Source: Deinococcus ficus (lineage in GTDB: Bacteria; Deinococcota; Deinococci; Deinococcales; Deinococcaceae). Taken from it: 64,000 nucleotides of DNA. Below, piece by piece: positions 39,397-50,710 of the stretch (position 1 is the first letter of the stretch; each line of letters starts with the position of its first letter). The position numbers and the translations under genes are program-made. Under the pieces are notes generated by a model. That model was not told the DNA's origin, did no database searches, and was given only the letters and a program-made list of their open reading frames with translations. The stretch is from positions 856,001 to 920,000 of the forward strand of contig NZ_CP021081.1 of the NCBI RefSeq assembly GCF_003444775.1. The letters run 5' to 3'.

Positions 39397-40007
39397 CCCC
39401 GGCGGACCTCGCCGCGCACTACCTGACGGACGTGCGCGAGCGGATGCGCGGCGTGAAACGCCTCGGGGACGGCGCGCTGGCGCAGCTGCCGGAGGGCGGC
39501 TGGCACACGCCCCTCGGCCCGGACGGGAATTCGGCGGCCGTGCTCGTGCAGCACCTGAGCGGCAACATGCACTCCCGCTGGGGCGCCCTGCGCCACGGGT
39601 ACCGCACCGGCGCCGAGGGAGAACACCCCGGCCGGAACCGCGACGCAGAATTCGAGGACGCCGGCCGCACCGAAGCTGAGCTGCGCGTCCACTGGGAGGC
39701 CGGCTGGGCAGTTTTCCTGGCCGCGCTGGACCACCTGGAACCAGATGACCTGACCCGGAACCTCACGATCCGCGGGGAGACGCACACCGTGGTGCAGGCC
39801 GTGCAGCGGCAGATGGCGCACTACAGCGGCCACGTGTATCAACTGGTGCTGCTCGCCAAGACGCTGCGCGGCACCGACTGGCAGACCCTGAGCATCCCGC
39901 GGGGTGGCTCGGCCGCCTTCAACGCGGAGCGCATGGGCGCGGGCGGGCGCGGACCGCAAGGAGTCCCTGAAGCCGAACATGACCCGGGACTCACCCGCTC
40001 CCGTTAG
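39393..40007 (+). CDS. DinB-superfamily protein (DUF1572)
   Basis: A 204-residue four-helix protein. Potential metal ligands are His54 in LVQHLSGNMHSRW and two His near the third helix (QMAHYSGHVYQLV), the spacing expected for DinB/DUF1572. The middle EAELRVHWEAGWAVF is typical. In other bacteria such proteins are thiol transferases using bacillithiol or mycothiol, which fits a bacillithiol-using Deinococcus, but this is inference. It starts with GTG overlapping the GDPD stop. Its stop TAG (40005-40007) begins the TAGGCT -10 box of the SDR gene. Confidence 0.82.
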   Translation: MTPADLAAHYLTDVRERMRGVKRLGDGALAQLPEGGWHTPLGPDGNSAAVLVQHLSGNMHSRWGALRHGYRTGAEGEHPGRNRDAEFEDAGRTEAELRVHWEAGWAVFLAALDHLEPDDLTRNLTIRGETHTVVQAVQRQMAHYSGHVYQLVLLAKTLRGTDWQTLSIPRGGSAAFNAERMGAGGRGPQGVPEAEHDPGLTRSR

Positions 40008-40016
40008 GCTCGGCGC

Positions 40017-40748
40017 ATGACCACAGGCAAGACCACACCGGCCGGCAGGAGCGCATTCATCACGGGGGGCAGCAAGGGCATCGGGTACGCGGTCGCGCAG
40101 ACCCTGATCGGCGCAGGCTACGGCGTGACCATCACCGCCCGGAACGAGAGCGAGGTGCAGGACGCCGCCCGACGGCTGGGCGAACAGGCGCTGGGCGTCG
40201 CCTGCGACGTACGGGACGCGCAGGCCGTGCAGGCCGCCGTGCAGGCACACGTGGACCGCTTCGGCGGGCTGGACGTGCTGCTCGCCAACGCCGGCGTGGG
40301 CCGCTTCGCGCCCGTGCAGGACCTCAGCCTGGACGACTGGAACGCCGTGATCGACACCAACCTCACCGGCGTCTTCCACTGCGTGAAGGCCGCCTTCCCC
40401 CACCTGAAGGCCGAGGGGGAGAAGCCCGGCGGGTACGTGATCACGCTTTCCAGCCTGGCCGGCAAGAACCCGTTCGCGGGCGGCGCGGCGTACAACGCCA
40501 GCAAGTTCGGCCTGAACGGCTTTACTGAGGCCATGATGCTGGACCTGCGCCCGCATGGCATCAAGGTCAGCCAGATCATGCCCGGGTCGGTCGCCACGTA
40601 CTTCAACGACCACACGCCCACCGACGCCGACGCCTGGAAGATCCAGCCTGAGGATCTCGCGCAGATCGTGCTGGACCTGCTGGAAATGCACCCCCGCACC
40701 CTGCCCAGCCGCGTGGAGGTCCGGCCCGCGCAGCCCCCGAAGAAGTAA
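40017..40748 (+). CDS. Short-chain dehydrogenase/reductase
   Basis: A 243-residue NAD(P)-dependent oxidoreductase. TGGSKGIG (about 17-24) binds the cofactor, LANAG is at about 93, and the catalytic Ser-Tyr-Lys are in ITLSSLAGKNPFAGG and AAYNASKFG. The class is 3-ketoacyl reductase-like, with an unknown substrate. The start is leaderless: TAGGCT (40005-40010), sharing its TAG with the previous stop codon, lies 6 nt before the ATG. Confidence 0.9.
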   Translation: MTTGKTTPAGRSAFITGGSKGIGYAVAQTLIGAGYGVTITARNESEVQDAARRLGEQALGVACDVRDAQAVQAAVQAHVDRFGGLDVLLANAGVGRFAPVQDLSLDDWNAVIDTNLTGVFHCVKAAFPHLKAEGEKPGGYVITLSSLAGKNPFAGGAAYNASKFGLNGFTEAMMLDLRPHGIKVSQIMPGSVATYFNDHTPTDADAWKIQPEDLAQIVLDLLEMHPRTLPSRVEVRPAQPPKK

Positions 40749-40811
40749 TACCGGCTTCAGATGATGTCAGCGCAGTGCTGAAATCATCCGAGCGGATGCG
40801 AGTGGAAGTAG

Positions 40812-40884
40812 ATACGGGGTTCAGGAGATGGAATAGCAGGGCGGCGCTGTTCTGCCCTGCCGTGGAACCAGATGAATCCCGTAT
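40812..40884 (+). repeat. Long imperfect palindrome (structured element)
   Basis: ATACGGGGTTC (40812-40822) pairs with GAATCCCGTAT (40874-40884), 11 bp with one G-U. Inside, GCAGGGC (40836-40842) pairs with GCCCTGC (40854-40860). It could be a small RNA, an SDR 3' element or a small repeat. It lies upstream of the leaderless aroA promoter. Confidence 0.6.
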
Positions 40885-40948
40885 AGGTGCCCGCACTGCG
40901 TAGACCATCCGCCCCCGCCCGCCCGGTGGGGGCGGTAGCCTGCCGCGC

Positions 40949-42271
<1,323 letters not shown>

Positions 42272-42339
42272 ACGCGGGCGTGAGGCCCGGTTCACGCCGT
42301 CAGGCGGGGGTTCTCACCCGCGGCTGCTCGACTGGACGC

Positions 42340-43422
42340 ATGAAACAGCTCCTGTTCCCCGGCCTGCTGGCCCTGGCGGCCGGCGCGTGCGCCCAGACGC
42401 CCGCCCTGACCGTCCCGGCCGGCTTCCGCATGACCGAGTACGCCAGCGGCTTCGAGAAACCCCGCTTCATGGTCGTGGCCGCTGGCGGCGACGTGCTGCT
42501 CTCCGACACCGGCGCCGGGCGCATCTACGTCCTGCCGGACCGCAACGCGGACGGCAAAATGGACGGCAGGCAGGTGTATGCCCAGGGCCTCAACGAACCG
42601 CACGGGCTCGCCCTTCACGGCGGCTTCCTGTACGTCGCGAACACCGACGGCGTGGTCCGCTTCCCCTACAAGGCCGGGGACCTCAAGGCCACCGCCGCCC
42701 CGCAGAACCTCCTGAGCACCCCCACCGGCGGGCACTCCACCCGCACCGTGGAGTTCGGCCCGGACGGGAAGATGTACGTGTCGGTGGGCAGCACCTGCAA
42801 CGTCTGCGAGGAGGACAACCCGCAGCGCGCCGCGATCTGGCAGTACGACGCCAACGGGAAGAACGGCCGCGCGTACGCCACCGGCCTGCGCAACGCCGTG
42901 GGCCTCGAATGGTACGGCGGGCAGCTGTACGCCACGAACAACGGCCGCGACCAGCTCGGCGACGACCTGCCCCCGGAAGGCTTCTACAAGGTCAAGGCCG
43001 GCGGCTTCTACGGCTGGCCGTACTGCTACACCGTCAAACCCGGCCAGCCGCAGGTGTGGGACCGCGACTACGGCCGCCGGACTGCCGAAACCTGCAAGGC
43101 TGCCACGCCCGCCTTCGCCCTGACCACCGCGCACTCCGCGCCGCTGGGCCTGGCCTTCTACACCGGCAAGACGTTCCCCGCCGCGTACCAGGGCAAAATG
43201 TTCGTGGCCCTGCACGGCAGCTGGAACCGCACCCGGAAAAGCGGGTACAAGGTGATTACCGTGGACCCCAGAACCGGGCAGGTCCGGGACTTCCTGACCG
43301 GCTTCCTGAAAGGCCAGACCGTGACCGGCCGCCCGGTGGACCTGGTCGTCACCCGCGACGGGCAGATGTTGCTGACCGACGACGGTGAGGGCCGCGTCTG
43401 GCGCATCACCTACCGCCGCTGA
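42340..43422 (+). CDS. Exported PQQ-type glucose/sorbosone dehydrogenase-like beta-propeller
   Basis: A 360-residue exported protein. A signal peptide (about 1-19) is followed by the soluble aldose dehydrogenase fold: PAGFRMTEYASGFEKPRFM, LNEPHGLAL, GPDGKMYVSVGSTCNVC, GLRNAVGLEWY, GGFYGWPYCYT and GKMFVALHGSWNRTRKSGYKV. These match the sorbosone/glucose dehydrogenase (GSDH) family, which often uses PQQ and calcium. Four Cys may form disulfides. The physiological sugar is unknown. It starts about 70 bp after aroA; TCGACT is the closest -10-like box. A SignalP-type check would settle the cleavage site. Confidence 0.85.
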   Translation: MKQLLFPGLLALAAGACAQTPALTVPAGFRMTEYASGFEKPRFMVVAAGGDVLLSDTGAGRIYVLPDRNADGKMDGRQVYAQGLNEPHGLALHGGFLYVANTDGVVRFPYKAGDLKATAAPQNLLSTPTGGHSTRTVEFGPDGKMYVSVGSTCNVCEEDNPQRAAIWQYDANGKNGRAYATGLRNAVGLEWYGGQLYATNNGRDQLGDDLPPEGFYKVKAGGFYGWPYCYTVKPGQPQVWDRDYGRRTAETCKAATPAFALTTAHSAPLGLAFYTGKTFPAAYQGKMFVALHGSWNRTRKSGYKVITVDPRTGQVRDFLTGFLKGQTVTGRPVDLVVTRDGQMLLTDDGEGRVWRITYRR

Positions 43423-43511
43423 CCCTGTTGCCCCGGCCCCGGTCCGGCCGGGGCCGTTTATCGTGGGGGCAGGCGGCCCGGCCGTGACACCCACCCCCCA
43501 GCGGAGTTTCC

Positions 43512-44672
<1,161 letters not shown>

Positions 44673-44684
44673 CCACCCCGGCCG

Positions 44685-45212
44685 TCAGAAGTTGATGACG
44701 GCCTTCTGCTTCCACTGGCCCTGCGACAGGGTGTACGGCCCGAAGGTCTGCACGCCCAGCAGGCCCATGTTCACGCTGAAGGTGCCGTCCAGGCGGTAGG
44801 TGACGAGCTGTCCCCGGGCCACTTTCAGGATGTTCTGCGCAGTCTGTGTGCTGACGGGCAGGGCGATCTCGGCAAGCTGCTGCGTGGCGCCCCTGGCGGG
44901 CAGGTCCACGTTCGGCAGGTCCACGCGGCCCATGTTCTGCCCGTCGATGATCAGGTCGGCGGCGATGTTCGTCATGCGCAGCGGCAGCGGGTTGGGGTTC
45001 GTGACCTGCAGGTCCATCAGGATGTGCGCCACCGGCGCGCCCGGCAGGCCGTTGAAGACCGCGGCCAGCGATGCGAGGCCGCCCGGGAGGTCCAGCCGGG
45101 TGAGCTGCACGTCCTGCACCTGGATTTTCGGGATCTGCACGATGGGCTGGGTGGGCGTGCAGGCGCTCAGGAGCAGGGCGGTGGCGGCGGTCACGGCAGG
45201 CAGCGGGCGCAT
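44685..45212 (-). CDS. WHy/LEA2-domain lipoprotein
   Basis: A 175-residue lipoprotein. A lipobox LLSAC places the lipidated Cys at about 18. The rest is one WHy (water stress and hypersensitive response) / LEA_2 domain: LDLQVTNPNPLPLRMTNI, DLIIDGQNMG and the strand-rich YRLDGTFSVNMG end. WHy proteins occur in plants and in Deinococcus (for example DrwH), where they are linked to desiccation and oxidative stress protection. Leaderless: TACCCT lies 7 nt before the ATG. Convergent with the ACAD gene and close to a divergent envelope protein gene, so a cell-envelope stress role is likely. Confidence 0.88.
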   Translation of the reverse strand: MRPLPAVTAATALLLSACTPTQPIVQIPKIQVQDVQLTRLDLPGGLASLAAVFNGLPGAPVAHILMDLQVTNPNPLPLRMTNIAADLIIDGQNMGRVDLPNVDLPARGATQQLAEIALPVSTQTAQNILKVARGQLVTYRLDGTFSVNMGLLGVQTFGPYTLSQGQWKQKAVINF

Positions 45213-45284
45213 GCGCTTCAGGGTACGCGCCTTCCCTGACGGAAGTTTGAGGACAGCTCATGGCCGCAGGGACTACGCTGGGGT

Positions 45285-46316
45285 ATGTCTGTTTCCTTCC
45301 GGCCTTCCCTGCGCCGCGCGGCCCTGGTGGTCCTGACCGGCGCGTGCCTGTCCGCGCACGCCGCGGCGACCAGCCTGGACTTCGGCGTGACCTACGTCTC
45401 CCCGCTGGGATCGCCGCAGGCGGGCCTGCTGGTGGGCCGCGTGGGCGTCGCGGACGTGCCGCTGTTCGGCGGTCAGTTCGGGGTGGACGCGTCGAACCTC
45501 GCGCTGGACGCCTCCTACGCCCGCACGCTGGCGATTCCGCCGGCCGGGGCGGTCACCAGCCGCACCGATCTGGCCGTCACCTGGCAGGGCGGGCTGCGCC
45601 TGTTATCCCGCGTGACCGGCGGCCTGGGCCCGGTCGCGCTGAACGTGGGCGGCGCGTACTTCACAGCGCCCGTCACGGCCTTCGACCCGCTGGCCGCCTG
45701 GACGCTCGCCCCGGCCGACACCCGCCCGAGTGGCTGGAACGTGGACCTGACCGTACGCTACCGCGTAAGCCGCACGCTGATCGCGGTGGGCGGCGGGGAG
45801 TTCGGCGCGCAGGCCAGCGGGTTCCTGGGCGTGGAAGGCCGCCAGGACCTCACGCAGGTCGTCGCCCCCGCCGACCCGGAGGTCCCCGATTCGGAACCCG
45901 AGACGGAAACGGTGGGCACGGTCACGTGGCGCTTGGGCGCGCGGGCCGGGCAGGGTGTGCTGGGCGCCACGGCCGGCGTGTCCTACAGCACGCCCGCAGG
46001 GTTCGGCGTGAACGTGGACGCCCTGCTCGGACCGGACAGCCTGGGCCTCACGGCGTCCCTGGGCGCGGCCGACCTGTTCGGCGAGGGCAGCACCCTGAAC
46101 CTGTACGGCGCGTACGAACCTTGGCGCTGGGCGGCCGTGCCGGTGCGGTTCGGGCTGGAGTCGGCCCTTCCGGCCGGGCCGGGCACCCTGACGCTGGACC
46201 TGCGCGGCGGCCTGGATGCCCAGGGCGCTGCCGGGTACGGCGCCCGCGTCGGGTACCGCCTGCCGCTGGACGCCCTGCTGAACCCGGCCGGGGAAGAGGG
46301 CGACGGCACACCCTGA
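45285..46316 (+). CDS. Hypothetical exported beta-barrel-like protein
   Basis: A 343-residue protein of unknown family. A signal peptide (cleavage near residue 27, LSAHAAATS) is followed by alternating amphipathic strands typical of an outer-membrane barrel: SLDFGVTYVSP, GLLVGRVGV, LDLRGGLDAQGAAGYGARVGY. No membrane helices. Acidic loops (PDPEV.., ETETVG) sit in the middle. Deinococcus has an outer membrane, so an outer-membrane location is plausible. TACGCT lies 5 nt before the ATG. It is divergent from the WHy gene with about 72 bp between the starts. Confidence 0.7.
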   Translation: MSVSFRPSLRRAALVVLTGACLSAHAAATSLDFGVTYVSPLGSPQAGLLVGRVGVADVPLFGGQFGVDASNLALDASYARTLAIPPAGAVTSRTDLAVTWQGGLRLLSRVTGGLGPVALNVGGAYFTAPVTAFDPLAAWTLAPADTRPSGWNVDLTVRYRVSRTLIAVGGGEFGAQASGFLGVEGRQDLTQVVAPADPEVPDSEPETETVGTVTWRLGARAGQGVLGATAGVSYSTPAGFGVNVDALLGPDSLGLTASLGAADLFGEGSTLNLYGAYEPWRWAAVPVRFGLESALPAGPGTLTLDLRGGLDAQGAAGYGARVGYRLPLDALLNPAGEEGDGTP

Positions 46317-46414
46317 ACCCGGTTCATCTGACACGATTCTGACCGTCCTGCACGGTGAACACGGCGTCAGTTCCGCCCTGGTCTTCTCATCCCGGAAACG
46401 GGATACTGCAGGTC

Positions 46415-47068
46415 ATGAAGAAGCTCTTTGCCCTGACCCTGGCCGCCCTGCTCTCCGCCGCCGGAGCGCAGACCGCGCAGGACATCGTGAACCGCGTGGA
46501 CGCCGCGCAGAAGGCCGCGAAGGACCTGTCTTTCCGCGTGACCGGCACCGCCACCTTCGAATCCGCCTCGCAGAAGATCGACATGACCGTGAAGGCCATT
46601 CCCGCCCAGAGCCTCGCCCGGGTGGCGTTCGCCGCGCCGGACGCGCTGGCGGACAACGTCATCGTGGCCGACAAGAACGAGGTCCGGCAGTTCATCTTCC
46701 TGACCAACCAGATCACCGTGACGCCCACCAAGAAAGCCGCCGCGAACGCCGGCTTCACCGGCCTGGACTTCACGCAGATCTCCAACACGGCCAGCATGCT
46801 CGCCGACTACACCGTGAAACTCGTCGGCACGACCGGGCAGGCCGGCAGCCGCCTGTACCAGCTGGAAGCCACGCCGAAGAAGGGCGCGGACATGAAGGCC
46901 CGCGTCTGGATCACCGAGGCCGGCTGGCGCCCCACCAAGCTGCAGATGCTGAACGAGGCCGGCAAGGTCGTCGCGGACCTGAGCATCAGCAATTACAAGG
47001 TGAACAGCGGCCTGACCGCCACTGCCCTGAAGGCCCTGCCGAAAGACGCCCAGATCATCAAGCAGTAA
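46415..47068 (+). CDS. LolA-like outer-membrane lipoprotein carrier / sorting protein
   Basis: A 217-residue exported protein. A signal peptide (about 1-20, [10 protein letters not shown]) precedes a LolA/DUF2092-like fold, with repeated strands such as [39 protein letters not shown] and YQLEATPKK, and the C-terminal SNYKVNSGL. In LolA the concave sheet carries lipoproteins from the inner to the outer membrane; here it could carry lipids or lipoproteins such as the neighbouring WHy and GDPD proteins. ATG 46415 is chosen because it begins the signal peptide; an earlier in-frame ATG (46355) gives a non-signal extension. Confidence 0.78.
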   Translation: MKKLFALTLAALLSAAGAQTAQDIVNRVDAAQKAAKDLSFRVTGTATFESASQKIDMTVKAIPAQSLARVAFAAPDALADNVIVADKNEVRQFIFLTNQITVTPTKKAAANAGFTGLDFTQISNTASMLADYTVKLVGTTGQAGSRLYQLEATPKKGADMKARVWITEAGWRPTKLQMLNEAGKVVADLSISNYKVNSGLTATALKALPKDAQIIKQ

Positions 47069-47084
47069 CGCCCGACAGACGAGA

Positions 47085-47121
47085 GCCCACGCCCTGCACC
47101 AGAGGGGCGTGGGCCTTCTCC
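47085..47121 (+). terminator. Terminator after the LolA-like gene
   Basis: GCCCACGCCC (47085-47094) pairs with GGGCGTGGGC (47105-47114), followed by CTTCTCCGTTT. Confidence 0.8.
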
Positions 47122-47123
47122 GT

Positions 47124-47321
47124 TTACGAGTGGCCCGGGTCGGAATCGTCGGTGGGGCGGCCGTGCTCTCCGGGCCCGGCGGTCCGGTCAGGGCTGTCCT
47201 GCCGGGGGGTGCCGTCCGGCTTCAGGGGCGCCGGGTCACTGAGCCTGGCAGGCCCGTCCTGGCGGGCGGGCTCGGGGCGGCTGGCCGGGTCCTTCGGGGT
47301 GGACTTCTCGTGCTCGCTCAT
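47124..47321 (-). CDS. Small hydrophilic disordered protein (uncertain)
   Basis: A 65-residue candidate. It is almost entirely charged and Pro-rich (SEHEKSTPKDPASRPEPARQ... ending DDSDPGHS), with no hydrophobic core. Such sequences are seen in short hydrophilin-like proteins. A CAGGCT box lies 7 nt before the ATG, which would fit a leaderless start. It follows truB on the same strand after 76 nt. The low complexity and high GC content make a chance ORF possible. Confidence 0.4.
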   Translation of the reverse strand: MSEHEKSTPKDPASRPEPARQDGPARLSDPAPLKPDGTPRQDSPDRTAGPGEHGRPTDDSDPGHS

Positions 47322-47397
47322 GGGGCCCAGCCTGCCGGGCATGGCGCGGTTCCGGGTGCCGGTCCCATGAAGGCGCACTGAGGTTCTGTCAGTCAAT

Positions 47398-48345
47398 TCA
47401 GGTGGGATCGTTCCAGACGCGCACGACCTTCAGCTGCGCGCCGTCGCCGTCCACCACGGCCACCAGCGCACCTGCCAGCGTCACCACGTGACGGCCCTGG
47501 GCGGGGTGCGCCGGGCGTTTGCCCTGCCGCAGTTCCCGGGCCAGCCGCTCGTCCGCCTCGATCACCGGGAAATCCAGGGCCGCGAGGTCCGGAATCCCAG
47601 CGGCGCCGGGCAGGTCCTCCACGCTCACGGCGTCCCGCAGGCTGTAGCGGCCCACCCGCGTGCGGACCAGGCCGCCCAGGTGCGCGGGCACGCCCAGCGC
47701 CGCGCCCACGTCCCGCGCGAGCGAGCGCAGGTACGTGCCGCTGCCCACGCTCGCCCGCACCAGCAGGGTGGGGAAGGCGCCCAGCGGGTCCGGCAGCGTG
47801 AACGTCCGGCCCGCAGCGGCCCCGGCGTCCACCGGCGTCCAGGTGTGCGGGTCGAAGGTGCGGGGAGCGTCCTGCACGCTGGCGTACACGCCCAGCAGGT
47901 CCAGGGCGTGAATCACGATGCTCCGCGCCGGCAACTCCAGCGCCCCACCCGAGCGGGCCACCGCGTACGCCCGCTGCCCCCCCACCTGGATCGCGCTGTA
48001 CTGCGGCGGCACCTGCTGCTGCGGGCCCACGAAGGGCGCCAGCACCTCCCGCACCCGCTCCGGGTCCAGCGGGGGCACGGGCGCGGTGGCGTCCACCGGG
48101 CCCTCGGCGTCCAGGGTGGGCGTCCCGGCGCCCAGGCTGATCCACGCGAGGTAGTCCTTGCTGTCGTGCTCCATGAACTGCACGACCTTCGTGCTGTCGT
48201 CCACGCACAGCACCAGCACCCCGGTCGCCAGGGGGTCCAGGGTGCCGGTGTGCCCCACCCGCCGGGTGCCCCGGGCCCGCCGCGCCCGGTTCACGACGTC
48301 GTGCGAGGTGAGGTGCAGGGGCTTGTCCACGGCGATCACGGGCAT
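47398..48345 (-). CDS. truB: tRNA pseudouridine-55 synthase
   Basis: A 315-residue enzyme that isomerises U55 in the T loop of tRNAs. The N-terminal DKPLHLTSHDVVNRARR and RRVGHTGTLDPLATGVLVLC contain the catalytic Asp37; YSAIQVGGQRAYAVAR and LLVRASVGSGTYLRSLARD complete the family motifs. The C-terminal part is a PUA-like extension (about 250-315). Leaderless: TAGCCT lies 6 nt before the ATG. Unlike in many bacteria it is not linked to rbfA or infB here, although rbfA is in the window. Confidence 0.95.
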   Translation of the reverse strand: MPVIAVDKPLHLTSHDVVNRARRARGTRRVGHTGTLDPLATGVLVLCVDDSTKVVQFMEHDSKDYLAWISLGAGTPTLDAEGPVDATAPVPPLDPERVREVLAPFVGPQQQVPPQYSAIQVGGQRAYAVARSGGALELPARSIVIHALDLLGVYASVQDAPRTFDPHTWTPVDAGAAAGRTFTLPDPLGAFPTLLVRASVGSGTYLRSLARDVGAALGVPAHLGGLVRTRVGRYSLRDAVSVEDLPGAAGIPDLAALDFPVIEADERLARELRQGKRPAHPAQGRHVVTLAGALVAVVDGDGAQLKVVRVWNDPT

Positions 48346-48425
48346 GCCGGGAGGCTAGCAGAGTCGGCCGCGGGCCTCTGGCTTGGGGGGCGCAGGCGTT
48401 CCGCAGCCCCCGCCGCCCTCAGCTC

Positions 48426-48435
48426 TGAACACGTT
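48426..48435. promoter_or_regulatory. GAACACGTTC palindrome upstream of tetR-family gene
   Basis: A perfect 10-bp palindrome lies just upstream of the promoter of the TetR-family gene (-10 TATGCT, 48458-48463). It could be the autoregulatory operator. Confidence 0.4.
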
Positions 48436-48472
48436 CATTTTCTTGCCTGCCGGGCGCTATGCTCCGGCCACC

Positions 48473-49069
48473 GTGACGCGCCGTGACCGCCACAAGCAGG
48501 AGCGCCTGGACCGCATCCGCGCGGCCGCCTGGGACCTCTTCCGCACGCAGGGGTACGAACACACCACCATCCGCCAGATCTCCGAGCGGGCGGACGTGGC
48601 CGTCGGCACGGTGAACGTCCTGGGCGGCAGCAAGGCCAGCCTGCTGATCTCCCTGTTCCAGGCGGCCATCGAGGACCGCCTCCGGGAGTTTCGGGTGGAC
48701 GCCGCGGCCCCACTGGAGGACCGCCTCTACGACTGCCTGAACTTCTTCCTGTGCTTTTACGAGGCCCAGCCGGACCTAGCGCGGCACTTCATGCGCGAAA
48801 CCCTGTACGGGGACCGCACGCCCGAGGAACGCGGGGAGGAACTGGCCCGCATCGACGCCCTGATGGGCCTGATCTCCGGCTGGCTGACCCAGGAACAGCA
48901 GGCCGGCCGCGCCCGGGCCGACGTGGAGCCCCTGCTGTTCAGCCAGACGGTGTTCGCCCTGTACCTGCTGACGCTGCAGAGCTGGCTGGCCGGGTTGTAC
49001 CCGCTGAATGACCTGCGCGCGACCCTGCGGCGGGGCCTGCAGGCGACCGTCCTGGCGCTGCGTCCCTGA
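48473..49069 (+). CDS. TetR-family transcriptional regulator
   Basis: A 198-residue repressor-type protein. The N-terminal helix-turn-helix (about 8-55) shows IRAAAWDLFRTQGYEHTTIRQISERADVAVGTV, the standard TetR form; normally 'GTLYxYF' follows, here GTVNVLGGSKASLL, so the recognition end differs. The C-terminal ligand domain (60-198) is helical and hydrophobic. The GTG start at 48473 has TATGCT (48458-48463) 9 nt before it. It is divergent from truB, and the membrane protein at 49126 follows 56 bp later on the same strand. The ligand is unknown. Confidence 0.88.
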   Translation: MTRRDRHKQERLDRIRAAAWDLFRTQGYEHTTIRQISERADVAVGTVNVLGGSKASLLISLFQAAIEDRLREFRVDAAAPLEDRLYDCLNFFLCFYEAQPDLARHFMRETLYGDRTPEERGEELARIDALMGLISGWLTQEQQAGRARADVEPLLFSQTVFALYLLTLQSWLAGLYPLNDLRATLRRGLQATVLALRP

Positions 49070-49125
49070 GCGGCGGTCAGCCTGACCCGGCGCCTCCCCC
49101 GGGCCGGCGGCTTACACTGTCGGGC

Positions 49126-49497
49126 GTGTTGCGTGCCGCGTTCTGGCTGACCGCCCTGATCTTCCTGCCTGTGGGCCTGTTCCTGTACTTCCTGCCGGTG
49201 GACGTCCAGCTGGCCCTGGGGGTGTCGCCCATGTGGCTGGCGCGCGTCGCGGGCGGCATCCTGACCGTCTGGGGCGTGTTCCTGTTCGCGGCGAGTGCCG
49301 CGCCCGACCTGGTGAAGACCGGCGCCCTGGTGGGCGCGAACCTGCTCACGGTCGCCACGCTGCTGCCGGCGCTGCTGCGCACCGGGGAGCAGATGCCGGA
49401 TGGGCTGCGTCTGGCGCTGCTGGGCCTGACCGGCCTGCTGGGCCTGCTGGCGGTGGTGGCGATCTTCGCGTTCCCCAGCCGCCGGTACCGCCTGTGA
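49126..49497 (+). CDS. Small four-span membrane protein
   Basis: A 123-residue protein with four predicted membrane helices (about 5-24, 35-56, 62-82 and 96-115). It is of unknown function; TetR-linked small membrane proteins are often efflux or envelope modulators, but no family motif is visible. The GTG at 49126 is leaderless, with TACACT (49113-49118) 7 nt before it. It overlaps the pseudouridine synthase start (GTGA), so the two are co-transcribed. Confidence 0.7.
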   Translation: MLRAAFWLTALIFLPVGLFLYFLPVDVQLALGVSPMWLARVAGGILTVWGVFLFAASAAPDLVKTGALVGANLLTVATLLPALLRTGEQMPDGLRLALLGLTGLLGLLAVVAIFAFPSRRYRL

Positions 49498-50249
49498 GCG
49501 GGGAGCGCCTGCAGAAGCGGCTGGCGCGGGCGGGCGTGGCGTCCCGCCGCGCGGCGGAGGCGATGATCGAGGCCGGGCGCGTCACCGTGAACGGCGTGAC
49601 CGCCCGGCTGGGCCAGACGGTCACGGACGCCGACGACATCCGCCTGGACGGCCAGCTGATCGAGACGGACGCCGCGCCGAAACGCACCTTCGCGCTGTAC
49701 AAACCGCGCGGGTACGTCACCACCGCCGCTGACGAGTACGGCCGCAGGAACGTGCTGGACGCCATGCCCGCCATTCCCGGCCTGCACCCGGTGGGCCGGC
49801 TGGACCGGGACTCGGAGGGGCTGCTGCTGCTCACCACCGACGGTGACCTCACCCTGACCCTCACCCACCCGCGCTACGGGCACGAGAAGGCCTACCGCGC
49901 CTGGACCGAGGGCGAACCGGACGACGCGACCCTGCAGGCCCTGCTGGACGGCGTGGACCTGGAGGACGGCCCCGCGAAGGCCCTGAGCGTCAGCCCCGCG
50001 CGGGACGGGCTGTTCATCGTGCTGGCCGAGGGCCGCAAGCGGCAGGTGCGACGCATGCTGGACGCCGTGGGCCACCCGGTGACGCGCCTGATGCGCTACC
50101 GCGTGGGCGGCCTGTGGCTGGCGGACATGGACGTCGGCGAGTACCGCGAACTGGACGACCGGGACCTGCGGGACCTGCTGCACCCGGAGCAGACGCCGCC
50201 GCAGGTGTGGCAGCGGCAGTGGGAGCGCATTCAGCGCCGCTGGGGCTGA
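49494..50249 (+). CDS. rRNA pseudouridine synthase, RsuA/RluB family
   Basis: A 251-residue enzyme. An N-terminal S4 RNA-binding domain (LQKRLARAGVASRRAAEAMIEAGRVTVNG, about 6-34) is followed by the RsuA-type catalytic domain with YKPRGYV, PVGRLDRDSEGLLLLT (catalytic Asp104) and GRKRQVRRMLDAVGHPV. RluB-type enzymes modify 23S rRNA and RsuA 16S rRNA; the length and motifs fit RluB/RluE-like best, and I do not assign a gene symbol. Its GTG overlaps the preceding stop. It lies just before rnpB. Confidence 0.9.
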   Translation: MSGERLQKRLARAGVASRRAAEAMIEAGRVTVNGVTARLGQTVTDADDIRLDGQLIETDAAPKRTFALYKPRGYVTTAADEYGRRNVLDAMPAIPGLHPVGRLDRDSEGLLLLTTDGDLTLTLTHPRYGHEKAYRAWTEGEPDDATLQALLDGVDLEDGPAKALSVSPARDGLFIVLAEGRKRQVRRMLDAVGHPVTRLMRYRVGGLWLADMDVGEYRELDDRDLRDLLHPEQTPPQVWQRQWERIQRRWG

Positions 50250-50264
50250 GCGGGCCTGGGCTGG

Positions 50265-50277
50265 TATACTGGTTCTT
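50265..50277 (+). promoter_or_regulatory. -10 box of rnpB
   Basis: TATACT (50265-50270) lies 7 nt before the first paired base of the RNase P RNA. No good -35 is seen. Confidence 0.6.
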
Positions 50278-50702
<425 letters not shown>

Positions 50703-50710
50703 ACCTGACA

